This document shows positions 8,546-17,318 of a DNA stretch of 64,000 bases, in pieces; position 1 is the stretch's first letter, and each line of letters starts with the position of its first letter. The stretch comes from RUG11462 sp045539315 (GTDB taxonomy: Bacteria; Bacillota; Clostridia; Oscillospirales; Acutalibacteraceae): positions 1-64,000 of the forward strand of contig JAZQFC010000024.1 in the NCBI GenBank assembly GCA_045539315.1, written 5' to 3'. The notes under the pieces were generated by a model. It was not told the origin of the DNA. It did not search any database and saw nothing but the letters and a program-made list of their open reading frames with translations. A program made the translations under genes and the position numbers.

Positions 8546-9631
8546 TTATCTTACTGTTTGCCAACCTTTTTCATTCTTAATACCAAGATATGGGGTTGGG
8601 TTTACTCTATGCTCGCTTGGGTTTGTGCCACCTTTGTAAATTTCAAAGTGCAAATGCGAACCATATGAACGACCGGTATTGCCAAGTTCACCGATTTTTT
8701 GACCTTGAACAACCTCATCGCCTTTTTTAACGCTAATGCTATCTAAATGAGCATAGCCAGAATAAATCTTTTTGCCATTAACTTTACCATGATAAATTAA
8801 AACATAGTTTCCCCAGCCATACGCATCATACGATGTTTTATAAACAACACCGCTTTTATATGCCATTACTTTATCGCCGGTTTCACCATCTATATCAATT
8901 CCGCTATGCCAACCTAAATCACGCCAGCCATAAGCCGATGTTATACTTGCTTTTTTGCCTTCTGTTGGGAAACAAAATTGCTTTGTATCAATTTCAAATT
9001 TATTAATCGAATCAAAATCAATTTTAACGTCCTTTTTACAAACGGCGCTTGATAAAACTTTTTTACCGCCTTTTGAAACATATGCTTTTACGCCAAAAAC
9101 ATAATTTTTTCCACAAACAAGACCTGAAACGGTTGAAGAATTTTCGCCTTTAACCTGTTTTACCTTTTTAAAAGATTTTGCGCCTTTTTGCTTTTTGTAA
9201 ATAATATAACCACTTGCGTCTTCATTTTTATCCCAAGTGAGTTTTACACTATCTGCGCCTACTGTTTTAACTCCAGTAATTTTAATTTTTGGTAATTTTA
9301 ATTTTTTAACAACAGTACCATCTTCTAAAATCTCGCCACAGTCAGAGCAAACAACTCTGTCTTTATAGCCTTTTTTAAAAAATGTACTTTCAGAACTTGT
9401 TACAACTTCACTGTGGTCTGCCTTTGGAGTAACCTCCTCAATTTGCTCACCACAATTTATACAATTATAAACGGCTTTGCCCTCGTGCTCACAAGTGGCC
9501 TCTATTACCATTGCTGTGCAATAATGCTTGCCGATGCTAACAAATTCTTCGCTCTCACTCGCAAAAACAGGAGTGGTGTTTGCCGCTGAAACTGCAATCA
9601 ACACAGCAAGCAAAACGCAAAGTTTTTTCAT
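8546..9631 (-). CDS. Secreted M23 metallopeptidase with cysteine-pair domain and FN3 domain
   Basis: A 361-residue exported cell-wall endopeptidase. Residues 1-24 form a signal peptide. A Cys-pair region follows (CINC and CSDC with surrounding Thr/Glu), of the zinc-ribbon-like kind common in clostridial secreted proteins and also seen in the LRR protein at 54830. Next is a fibronectin type III-like domain (KITGVKTVGADSVKLTWDKN to about residue 200). The C-terminal LytM/M23 domain has the zinc ligands in HSGIDID and the HxH motif in SHLHFEIY, plus the conserved NYVLIYHG and YAHLD. All active-site residues are present, so it should cleave peptidoglycan cross-links. It has its own transcription unit. 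Confidence 0.92.
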   Translation of the reverse strand: MKKLCVLLAVLIAVSAANTTPVFASESEEFVSIGKHYCTAMVIEATCEHEGKAVYNCINCGEQIEEVTPKADHSEVVTSSESTFFKKGYKDRVVCSDCGEILEDGTVVKKLKLPKIKITGVKTVGADSVKLTWDKNEDASGYIIYKKQKGAKSFKKVKQVKGENSSTVSGLVCGKNYVFGVKAYVSKGGKKVLSSAVCKKDVKIDFDSINKFEIDTKQFCFPTEGKKASITSAYGWRDLGWHSGIDIDGETGDKVMAYKSGVVYKTSYDAYGWGNYVLIYHGKVNGKKIYSGYAHLDSISVKKGDEVVQGQKIGELGNTGRSYGSHLHFEIYKGGTNPSEHRVNPTPYLGIKNEKGWQTVR

Positions 9632-9782
9632 AAAGAATTTTGCCTCTTTTCATTACAATTTTGTAAACATTATTGACATTCTACCACAATTTTCCGCAAA
9701 TTGCAAGAGAAAAATTACAATTTTGTAATATTTATTAATTTTTAGGCAAAATTCTCGTTCTAAAATTAATGTTTAAAAACGG

Positions 9783-9811
9783 TTGAAAACAAATGTATTT
9801 TGTTGTATAAT
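9783..9811 (+). promoter_or_regulatory. SigA promoter of the cysteine desulfurase-thiI operon
   Basis: TTGAAA (9783-9788), a 17-base spacer and TATAAT (9806-9811). Transcription should begin near 9818, which rules out upstream start codons for the following gene. Confidence 0.85.
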
Positions 9812-9846
9812 ATAGGGTGGAAATTAATGTGGGTAGGTGTTTGTGT

Positions 9847-10980
9847 TTGAACGAGGCATATTTTGATAATTCGGCTACAACTGCGCTTTGCGAAGAGGCA
9901 AAAATTGCGATGAGCGAAATGTTTGAAAACTACGGTAATCCGTCATCGCTTCATAAAATGGGCATTCGTTCAAGCAAGGCGCTTGAAAAAGCCAGACTTG
10001 TTATTGCAAATGCAATTGGCGCTAGTGCAAACGAGATTTATTTTACTTCCGGTGGCACAGAGTCTAACAATATGGCGATTATCGGCACAGTAAAGGCGCT
10101 TCATCGCCGAGGCAAAAAAATTGTTACTACTGCTTTTGAGCATTCGAGCGTTGAGCATACTATGAAACAACTTGAAAAAGACGGTTTTGAAGTGGTATAT
10201 CTTTCGCCTGATGAAAGCGGCACAATTCCTATTCGCGCATTTTTAGACGCTATTGATGAGAATACTATTTTAGTAAGTTGTATGTCTATAAACAACGAAA
10301 CAGGCGCGCGCTTACCTGTTGATATGATTAAAAAAGCGATTATTCGTAAAAATAGTCCTGCTTATTTTCATTGCGATTTAACGCAAAGTTTTCTAAAATA
10401 CCCTGTTAATGTTAAAAAACTTGATGCCGATTTAATTAGTTTTTCGGCGCATAAAATTCACGGACCAAAAGGTGTTGGCGCGCTTTACATTAAAAAAGGG
10501 ACTAGAATTTTACCAAGAACTTTTGGTGGTGAGCAAGAAAATGCGCTTCGCCCTGGAACTGAACCTACTATATTAATAAGTGGTTTTGGCGCGGCAGTTG
10601 AAAGTTTTGGCTCTGTACAGGAAAACGCGCAAAAAGTAAAAGAAATCAAAAACTATATTATAGAAAAACTGCAAGGGTTTGACGATATTATTATCAACTC
10701 GCCAGAAAATTCGAGTGATTATATTTTAAGCCTTTCGGTGCTTGGTATTCGAAGCGAAACTATGCTTCATTTTCTTGAAGAAAAAGGCGTTTTTGTTTCA
10801 TCCGGCTCTGCTTGCGCTAAAGGAAAACCTTCTCACGTGTTAACTGCGCTTGGGTTTAATAAAAACAGGGCAGACTCAACTATTAGAATCAGTTTTTCAA
10901 AATTCAACACTATTTCTCAAGCAGATATGTTGATAAACGCAGTATTACAAGCGAGAGATTCGCTTATTAAATCAAAATAA
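9847..10980 (+). CDS. Cysteine desulfurase (NifZ/IscS-like, tRNA thiolation partner)
   Basis: A PLP enzyme that takes sulfur from cysteine and passes it on as persulfide. YFDNSATT at the N-terminus, the PLP-lysine region SFSAHKIHGPKGVGALY and the active-site loop SSGSACAKG are intact. Start choice: an in-frame GTG at 9817 and another at 9829 exist, but the promoter places the transcript start near 9818, so they lack a leader. TTG at 9847, preceded by GGTAGGTG and giving MNEAYFDN, fits the family length (377 residues). The gene is 14 bases upstream of thiI, matching the Bacillus subtilis NifZ-ThiI pair in which this enzyme feeds ThiI. Confidence 0.9.
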   Translation: MNEAYFDNSATTALCEEAKIAMSEMFENYGNPSSLHKMGIRSSKALEKARLVIANAIGASANEIYFTSGGTESNNMAIIGTVKALHRRGKKIVTTAFEHSSVEHTMKQLEKDGFEVVYLSPDESGTIPIRAFLDAIDENTILVSCMSINNETGARLPVDMIKKAIIRKNSPAYFHCDLTQSFLKYPVNVKKLDADLISFSAHKIHGPKGVGALYIKKGTRILPRTFGGEQENALRPGTEPTILISGFGAAVESFGSVQENAQKVKEIKNYIIEKLQGFDDIIINSPENSSDYILSLSVLGIRSETMLHFLEEKGVFVSSGSACAKGKPSHVLTALGFNKNRADSTIRISFSKFNTISQADMLINAVLQARDSLIKSK

Positions 10981-10994
10981 AGGAAATTTTATTT

Positions 10995-12164
10995 ATGAAG
11001 GAAATTTTACTTATTAAAAACGGAGAAATTGCTTTAAAAGGGCTTAACCGTTCAACATTTGAAGATACACTTATTAAAAATATCAAATCTGCGCTTTCAG
11101 GGCTCGGCCTTATCAGAATTAAAAAAGCGCAATCTACTATTTATGTTTCGCCTGTTTATGAAGACTATGATATGGACGAGGCGGTAGAGAGAGTTAAAAA
11201 AGTATTTGGTATTGCGGCGTTTTCTCGCGCGGCAGTTTGCGAAAAAGATATGGATATAATTTTAGAAACTGCGGTAGAATATTTGCGCGATACTATGGAA
11301 TTTACCAAAACTTTTAAAGTTGAGGCAAAACGTGCCGATAAAAAATTCCCACTAAAAAGCCCTGAAATTTGCAGACTAACAGGCGCAAAACTTTTGAGCA
11401 ACTTCCACCATTTAAAAGTTGATGTGCACAACCCGGAAGTTACTGTTACTGTTGAAATAAGAGATTTTGGCGCTTACATTCATATAGACCAAGTGCCAGG
11501 CGCAGGCGGTATGCCTGTTGGCACAGGTGGAAAAGCGGCGATTTTGATTTCAGGTGGTATTGATTCGCCTGTTGCAGCCTATATGCTCGCAAAAAGAGGT
11601 GTGCGTCTTACTGCGATTCACTTTGCATCTCCTCCTTATACATCTGAACGAGCAGAGATGAAAGTTAAAGACCTTTTGGCTCAAGTGGCAAAATATTCAG
11701 GTGGCATTAATTTTTGCTATGTTCCTTTTACAAAAATTCAAGAAAACATTGCAAAGCACTGCCCTGAAGACTTGACCACACTTATAATACGTAGATATAT
11801 GATGAAAATTGCAGAGCGCATTGCGAGAAACAAAGACTGTGACGCGCTTATCACAGGAGAAAGCATTGGACAAGTTGCTTCGCAGACTATGAAAGCGCTC
11901 GCAGTTACCGACTGCGCAGTAAATATGCCTGTTTTTAGACCGCTTATTGGTATGGACAAGGAAGAAATCGTTAAAATTTCTCGCGAAATAGGAACTTTTG
12001 AGATTTCAACGCTCCCTTATGAAGACTGTTGCACAGTGTTTACTCCAAAACACCCAAGAACAAGACCAAATATTCCTGCAGTATTACGCGCAGAAGTATT
12101 CGATGGTTGTGACGAGATGGTTGAAGAAGCAATCACTAACGCAACATTTGAAATGATATATTAA
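10995..12164 (+). CDS. thiI: tRNA 4-thiouridine synthase ThiI
   Basis: A 389-residue enzyme that activates U8 of tRNA with ATP and inserts sulfur to give 4-thiouridine; in some bacteria it also feeds thiamine thiazole synthesis. The N-terminal ferredoxin-like and THUMP domains occupy about residues 1-170. The PP-loop ATPase motif ILISGGIDSPVAAY follows at about 182-195, and a GESIGQVASQT stretch lies further on. The protein ends without the rhodanese domain of the Escherichia coli enzyme. This matches the Gram-positive form that depends on the adjacent dedicated cysteine desulfurase. The start follows AAAGGAAATTTTATTT. Confidence 0.95.
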   Translation: MKEILLIKNGEIALKGLNRSTFEDTLIKNIKSALSGLGLIRIKKAQSTIYVSPVYEDYDMDEAVERVKKVFGIAAFSRAAVCEKDMDIILETAVEYLRDTMEFTKTFKVEAKRADKKFPLKSPEICRLTGAKLLSNFHHLKVDVHNPEVTVTVEIRDFGAYIHIDQVPGAGGMPVGTGGKAAILISGGIDSPVAAYMLAKRGVRLTAIHFASPPYTSERAEMKVKDLLAQVAKYSGGINFCYVPFTKIQENIAKHCPEDLTTLIIRRYMMKIAERIARNKDCDALITGESIGQVASQTMKALAVTDCAVNMPVFRPLIGMDKEEIVKISREIGTFEISTLPYEDCCTVFTPKHPRTRPNIPAVLRAEVFDGCDEMVEEAITNATFEMIY

Positions 12165-12186
12165 ACAAACAATCCTATGTTGATTT

Positions 12187-12265
12187 TGTAGGGGTGGGGT
12201 TCTACTCCACCCGAAAACAATAGATTTTTTAAACGGGAGGAGCAAAGCCCCTCCCCTACGAATGT
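12187..12265. repeat. Dispersed palindromic repeat block between thiI and cinA fusion
   Basis: Two hairpin modules: GGGTGGGGTT/CTACTCCACCC, the inverted copy of the module at position 1, and GGGAGGAG/CTCCCCTACGAA. The block stands in the only gap (139 bases) between thiI and the next gene and may end thiI transcription. Confidence 0.65.
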
Positions 12266-12303
12266 ATATAAATTACAATTAAAACCTATAGGAGTGACTA
12301 AAA

Positions 12304-15198
12304 ATGAATGCAGAGATTTTATGTATTGGCACAGAATTAATTCTCGGCGACATTGTTAATACAAACGCTCAATATCTATCTCAACAACTTGCAACTAAAG
12401 GTATTGATGTTCATTACCAGTCAAGTGTTGGCGATAATCCTGAAAGAATTATCAAAGCGCTTTCTACTGCGGTTACAAGAAGTAATCTCATTATTTTCAC
12501 AGGGGGACTTGGCCCTACTGCAGATGATATTACTATTGAAACTGTTTCAAAGGCGCTAGATATTGCGCTCGAAAAAAACGAAGACGCTTATAATCATATT
12601 GTTAACTACTTTAAAACTATAGGTAAAGAGTTAACAGAGAATAATATTAAACAAGCCTTTTTGCCAAAAGGCTCTATTATGATGCCTAATGATAACGGCA
12701 CCGCGCCTGGTTGTATTATAGAATCGGGTAATCAATGCATTGCATTTTTGCCTGGTCCTCCTGAAGAATTAAAGGTTATGTATCAAAACTATTTAAGCGC
12801 ATATTTGGACAGATATTCAAACGGCGCTACTGTTTCAAAATTTGTGCATATTTATGGCATTGGCGAATCTAAAATTGACGAGATGGCGAAAGACCTTATG
12901 AAAGGCGCTAACCCATCTGTTGCTCCTTATGCAAAACAAGGCGAAGTTGAACTTCGCGTTACTGCAAACGCTAAAACTGCGTCTTTAGCGCAGGAAAGCG
13001 TTGATAAAACCGCCGAAAAAATTGTTGAACTTTTTGGCGAAAATGTTTATGGTTTTGATGGCGATTCTCTTGAATCGGTTTTGGTTGAAACCTTAAAACA
13101 ACAACAAAAAACTATTGCAACTGCAGAAAGTTGTACTGCAGGCTACATTTCAAAAAGAATTACCGATATTTCAGGCGCTTCAAAAGTTTTTAAAATGGGT
13201 GTTACTACCTATTCAAACGAGAGCAAAACTGACGAACTTGGTGTGCCTGCGCAGTTAATCGAAAAGCACGGCGCAGTATCAGCCGAGGTTGCCGCTTGTA
13301 TGGCAAGGGGTATTAGACAAAAATCTGGCGCTGACATTGGTTTATCTATTACAGGTATTGCCGGCCCTAAATCTGACGAGAGCAACAAACCTGTTGGTTT
13401 GAGTTTTATTGGTATTTCCGATGAAAACGGCGAGTATGTTATAAAATCGCAAAAAGGCTCTGACAAAGACAGAGAGTATATTAGATACACTTCTGCTTCT
13501 GAAGCACTTAATTTTGTTAGACTTTTGCTTTTAAATGGCGCCGAAAATGTAAACTTTACAAAGTTTGACGCAGTTATGCTTGAACTTACATCTTCGCCAA
13601 TTGAAGAAAAAATGTTTACAAAATCGGTTAACAAACCTGTAAAATTAGAAGAAAACAAACAAGAAGTAGAAGAAGTTGCAGATGAAACCGAAGAAACCAA
13701 ACAAGAAGAGCCAAAACAAGCGCCTAAAAAGGTTTTGAATATTTCGCGCCCTGTTCAACTTTCTCCAGATGAACTTGATGAGGCTATGCTTGGCGGATTT
13801 TTGGACCAACAGCAAGAGGAAGACGTTGTTTCTGAAACTGTTTCTCTTGACGCTCTTGAAAAACGACCTAAATATAACGATGAAGAACAGGCAAAAGTTA
13901 ATATCATTATTGATGATAACGACTATGTGCCTGTTGAAGACGAGTCTTTTGAACTTCGTGACAAACAGTTAGAAGAATACGAAAGACAACTTATTAAAGA
14001 ACACGAAACAGGCATTGCTAAAAAGGTGCTTATTCAAGAAACTGACACAAAGAAAGAAGTTGCGAGAAAAATCACTCTTTATACTGCGCTTGTTGTGTTT
14101 ATTTGCACAGTTTTGTTTATTCTTTACTTTATTATAAACCCTCTTGTTCAACATCATTCTATTAAGAAAATGTCTGAAGAAATTGAGGAGAAAAACGCAG
14201 GTCGTGGCAGTTACTATTCGCAAACTATCAACCCTAAATTCTTGAAAACTTATAACAAAAACAATGATTTTATCGGTTGGATTAAAATTAAAGGCACAAA
14301 TATTAACTACCCTGTTATGCATTCAAAAGAGGTTGACTATTATTTGCGCCGCGGTTTTAACAAAGCATTTTCATCAGAAGGCTCAATTTTTGCTGACACC
14401 GATGTTTCTATTAAATACGGCGAAGAAAGTAAAAACATTATGCTTTACGGTCATCATATGACCTCAACTGATACAATGTTTAGACAACTTGATAAGTTTT
14501 TGCAGGTTGATTTTTATAAAAAACACCCTGATATTATTTTTGACACTCTTTACAGAGACGGCGATTATAAAATTTTTGCAGTGTTTATTACAAATTCGCT
14601 TTCATCACAAGACAACGGTAATTTCTTTAACTATATGAAAACCGATTTTGATAGCGAACAGGAGTTTGTTAATTGGATAAACGAGGCGAAATTGCGCTCG
14701 GTTATTAATTCTACTGTTGATGTGAATAAAGATGATGAAATCTTAACGCTTCAAACTTGTAACGAGTCTTTTATTAGCGAGGGTAAAAAAGCAAGACTTA
14801 TTGTTATGGCGAGAAGAACAAGACCTGGCGAAGACCCAAAAACTGACGCTTCAAACGCTACTAAAAACAAAAAGCCTAAATATCCGCAAATGTGGTATGA
14901 TGTTCACGGTCAGGTAAACCCTTATTATAACAACGGCGAAACTACTGCAACAACGACTACCACAAAGAAGAAAACTACTAAAAAGACTACAACAACTACA
15001 ACCACAACAACTACTACAACCACTTCGGCTACTGTTGTAACGGTGGTTAACAATAATAACAGAACCACAACCACCACTAAAAAGACTACTACAACCACTA
15101 AAAAACCAACAAAAACAACCAAAAAGACAACGCAAACCACTCAAGCGCCTACTATTGCAACCACTTCGCAAAATTTAAATGGTGACGATAATGAGTAA
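12304..15198 (+). CDS. CinA-sortase B fusion protein
   Basis: One uninterrupted 964-residue frame. Residues 1 to about 420 are a full CinA: the MoCF-like domain (NAEILCIGTELILGDIVNTN, TGGLGPTADDIT) followed by the nicotinamide-nucleotide amidase domain with AESCTAGYIS at about 274. An acidic low-complexity linker (430-585) follows, then one membrane segment (about 590-612). Residues 640-838 are a class B sortase with catalytic His717 or 718 (YGHHM), Cys819 (TLQTC) and Arg831. A Thr/Lys-rich tail runs from about 880 to the end. CinA inside and sortase outside fits the N-in topology of class B sortases. No substrate with a sorting motif is seen nearby. No frameshift or internal start with a good ribosome site was found, but a single-base assembly error cannot be excluded. 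Confidence 0.88.
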   Translation: MNAEILCIGTELILGDIVNTNAQYLSQQLATKGIDVHYQSSVGDNPERIIKALSTAVTRSNLIIFTGGLGPTADDITIETVSKALDIALEKNEDAYNHIVNYFKTIGKELTENNIKQAFLPKGSIMMPNDNGTAPGCIIESGNQCIAFLPGPPEELKVMYQNYLSAYLDRYSNGATVSKFVHIYGIGESKIDEMAKDLMKGANPSVAPYAKQGEVELRVTANAKTASLAQESVDKTAEKIVELFGENVYGFDGDSLESVLVETLKQQQKTIATAESCTAGYISKRITDISGASKVFKMGVTTYSNESKTDELGVPAQLIEKHGAVSAEVAACMARGIRQKSGADIGLSITGIAGPKSDESNKPVGLSFIGISDENGEYVIKSQKGSDKDREYIRYTSASEALNFVRLLLLNGAENVNFTKFDAVMLELTSSPIEEKMFTKSVNKPVKLEENKQEVEEVADETEETKQEEPKQAPKKVLNISRPVQLSPDELDEAMLGGFLDQQQEEDVVSETVSLDALEKRPKYNDEEQAKVNIIIDDNDYVPVEDESFELRDKQLEEYERQLIKEHETGIAKKVLIQETDTKKEVARKITLYTALVVFICTVLFILYFIINPLVQHHSIKKMSEEIEEKNAGRGSYYSQTINPKFLKTYNKNNDFIGWIKIKGTNINYPVMHSKEVDYYLRRGFNKAFSSEGSIFADTDVSIKYGEESKNIMLYGHHMTSTDTMFRQLDKFLQVDFYKKHPDIIFDTLYRDGDYKIFAVFITNSLSSQDNGNFFNYMKTDFDSEQEFVNWINEAKLRSVINSTVDVNKDDEILTLQTCNESFISEGKKARLIVMARRTRPGEDPKTDASNATKNKKPKYPQMWYDVHGQVNPYYNNGETTATTTTTKKKTTKKTTTTTTTTTTTTTSATVVTVVNNNNRTTTTTKKTTTTTKKPTKTTKKTTQTTQAPTIATTSQNLNGDDNE

Positions 15199-16045
15199 AA
15201 TTAATCTTGCGCTTTCAATGATTATTTTTGGCACAATTGGTATTTTTGTAAAGTATATTCCGCTGCCTTCAAGCGCAATTGCGCTACTTCGCGCTTTTAT
15301 TGGATTTTTGTTTTTGATTTTGTTTGTGATTTTCTCAAAGAAAAAAATCGAATTTGATAAAATTAAAAACAACTTAAAATTCTTAATTCCTGCCGGAGTG
15401 TTTTTGGGCGTTAACTGGATTTTACTTTTTGAAAGTTACAGATATACAACCGTTGCTACTGCAACGCTTTGCTACTATCTTGCGCCTACATTTATAATAA
15501 TCGCTTCGCCTTTTGTTTTAAAAGAAAGGCTCACTATTACAAAAATCATCTGCGCTATTGTTTCGCTTATTGGTATGGTTTTTGTGTCAGGCGTTTTAGC
15601 GGAAGGCTTTTCGATTTCAGAACTTGTTGGCGTAGCATTCGGTATTGGCGCGGCGGCGCTTTATGCAACAATTGTTTTGCTTAACAAAAAAATGCAAAAC
15701 ATTAAACCTTTTGATGTTACAACTTTTCAACTTTTTACATCTGCGGTTGTGCTTTTACCATATGTGCTATTAACCGAAGATTTTAGCGCAACAATTCTTG
15801 GTGCAAAAGAGATTATTTTAATCATTTTCATCGGCATTGTACATACAGGCTTGGCATATCTATTATACTTTGGCGCAGTTTCAAAAGTTAGCGCGCAAAC
15901 TGCCGCTTGTTTTAGTTATATAGACCCTGTTTTAGCAGTAATTTTGTCTGCAATTTTGCTGAATGAACCGTTTTCTGCATACACCGCTATCGGCGCAGTT
16001 TTAATTCTTGGCGCAGGAATTGTTGGCGAAACAAGAAAACAATAA
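15191..16045 (+). CDS. EamA/DMT family transporter
   Basis: A roughly 284-residue integral membrane protein with ten hydrophobic segments arranged as two EamA repeats. The repeat motif is visible in both halves (RAFIGFLFLILFVIF and the later YIDPVLAVILSAILLNEP). Such proteins export amino acids, metabolites or drugs; the substrate is unknown. An in-frame ATG at 15179 exists, but ATG at 15191 has GGTGA six bases upstream and gives the expected MSKINLALS start. It overlaps the last codons of the CinA-sortase gene, so it is translationally coupled to it. Confidence 0.85.
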   Translation: MSKINLALSMIIFGTIGIFVKYIPLPSSAIALLRAFIGFLFLILFVIFSKKKIEFDKIKNNLKFLIPAGVFLGVNWILLFESYRYTTVATATLCYYLAPTFIIIASPFVLKERLTITKIICAIVSLIGMVFVSGVLAEGFSISELVGVAFGIGAAALYATIVLLNKKMQNIKPFDVTTFQLFTSAVVLLPYVLLTEDFSATILGAKEIILIIFIGIVHTGLAYLLYFGAVSKVSAQTAACFSYIDPVLAVILSAILLNEPFSAYTAIGAVLILGAGIVGETRKQ

Positions 16046-16056
16046 TTTTTTCAGTT

Positions 16057-16149
16057 ATGTAAACTAAATTGTTGAAAAAAGCGCCTTTTTAAGCGAATTT
16101 TTCAACTTTTCAACATAGTTTTCAACATTTATGGTAAACTAAATGTTTG
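16057..16149 (+). promoter_or_regulatory. Cluster of DnaA-box-like sites and a dyad upstream of the CobW genes
   Basis: The gap holds TGTTGAAAA (16070-16078), TTTTCAACT (16099-16107), TTTTCAACA (16107-16115) and TTTTCAACA (16119-16127), the same nonamer that recurs in the likely oriC. Overlapping the last is a perfect dyad, AACATTTA (16124-16131) and TAAATGTT (16140-16147). The words TAAACTAAATTGTT and TAAACTAAATGTTT also form a direct repeat (16060 and 16135). The dyad is a plausible operator, for example for a metal regulator, given the downstream genes. No clear SigA promoter was assigned. Confidence 0.45.
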
Positions 16150-16187
16150 TAGAAATTTAATTTATTTTAGAGAAAGAAGAATGAAAA

Positions 16188-17318
16188 ATGACGAAAATTG
16201 ATATAATTTCAGGATTTTTGGGAGCAGGAAAAACAACGCTTATCAAAAAGTTGATAAACGAGGCTTTTGCCGGCGAAAAACTTGTTTTAATTGAAAATGA
16301 ATTTGGCGAAATCGGTATCGATGGCGGCTTTTTGCAAGACGCAGGCATTGAAGTTACCGAAATGAATTCAGGTTGTATTTGTTGTTCGCTCGTTGGCGAC
16401 TTTTCAACTGCGCTAATCAAAGTTTTAGACGAGTATAATCCTGACAGAATTATCATTGAGCCATCTGGCGTTGGCAAACTTTCTGATGTTATTCGCGCGG
16501 TAAGGGATATTGATAATGAAAACATCATTTTAAATAGTTTTACCACCGTTGCCGATGCGAAAAAATGCAAAATGTATATGAAAAACTTTGGCGAATTCTT
16601 TAATAATCAAATTGAATTTGCTAAATCTATTGTGCTTTCGCATACTACAGGCGTTAGCGATGAAAAAATTGAAGAAGCGATAAATCTTATCAGAGAGCAC
16701 AACAAAAATGCAACTTTAATTACTACCGACTGGTCTGAAATTTCAGGCAAAGATATTTTAGATGCTATGGAGCAAAAAAGCACTCTTTCTAACGAATTAG
16801 AAGAATTGTTGCACGAGCATAAACACCATCACCACGAACACGATGAAGAATGCGAATGCGGTTGCCACGAGCATCATCACCATCATCACGACCATGATGA
16901 AGAATGTGAATGTGGTTGCCACGAACATCACCACCATCACGACCACGATGAAGAATGCGAGTGCGGTTGCCATGAACATCACCATCACCACGACCATGAT
17001 GAAGAATGTGAATGTGGTTGTCACGAGCATCACCACCATCATCACGCAGACGATGTTTTTGCTTCATTCGGCAAAGAAACTGCTAAAAAATTCAGCGTTG
17101 ATGATATTGAAAACGCATTAAAACAACTAGAAAACGATGACACCTACGGCACTATTTTGCGCGCAAAAGGCATTGTTGCAAGTAGCGGCGCAGAATGGAT
17201 ATATTTTGACTATGTACCGGGCGAAATTGATATAAGACACGGCGCGCCACAGGTTATCGGCAGAGTTTGTGTTATCGGTTCAAACATAAATAACGAAAAA
17301 ATTGAGGAGTTATTTTAA
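16188..17318 (+). CDS. CobW/G3E-family GTPase with His/Cys-rich metal-binding repeats
   Basis: A 376-residue putative metallochaperone GTPase of the COG0523 (ZNG1/YciC/YeiR) group, which deliver zinc or other metals. It has Walker A GFLGAGKTT (9-17), the metal-binding GCICCSL (Cys63, Cys65, Cys66) and IIEPSGVGKL. Between about 207 and 286 lies a long insertion of four tandem units of the form DEECECGCHEHHHHH, an extreme metal-binding tract. The CobW C-terminal domain follows (about 290-376). Its stop overlaps the ATG of the second CobW gene. A role in zinc, nickel or cobalt allocation is inferred, not shown. Confidence 0.9.
   Translation: MTKIDIISGFLGAGKTTLIKKLINEAFAGEKLVLIENEFGEIGIDGGFLQDAGIEVTEMNSGCICCSLVGDFSTALIKVLDEYNPDRIIIEPSGVGKLSDVIRAVRDIDNENIILNSFTTVADAKKCKMYMKNFGEFFNNQIEFAKSIVLSHTTGVSDEKIEEAINLIREHNKNATLITTDWSEISGKDILDAMEQKSTLSNELEELLHEHKHHHHEHDEECECGCHEHHHHHHDHDEECECGCHEHHHHHDHDEECECGCHEHHHHHDHDEECECGCHEHHHHHHADDVFASFGKETAKKFSVDDIENALKQLENDDTYGTILRAKGIVASSGAEWIYFDYVPGEIDIRHGAPQVIGRVCVIGSNINNEKIEELF
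16842..17045 (+). repeat. In-frame tandem repeat encoding His/Cys-rich units
   Basis: Four copies begin at 16842, 16896, 16947 and 16998, with spacings of 54, 51 and 51 bases (18, 17 and 17 codons). Each unit encodes DEECECGCHEH followed by five or six His and Asp-His. Synonymous differences between the copies (GAATGC against GAATGT) show they are not a very recent expansion. Length variation keeps the reading frame. Confidence 0.9.

Noticed and set aside
13209..13700. A 163-codon open frame on the - strand opposite cinA
   Set aside because: Low-complexity Ser/Thr composition from reading the acidic linker backwards; no ribosome site; the + strand frame is a clear gene.
14938..15170. Simple-sequence ACA/ACT-rich DNA as a microsatellite or repeat element
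   Set aside because: It is the in-frame Thr/Lys-rich tail of the CinA-sortase protein.
16842..17045. Regular repeats that could be taken for a CRISPR array
   Set aside because: The units are contiguous, of 51-54 bases, in frame and encode His/Cys-rich protein; there are no unique spacers.
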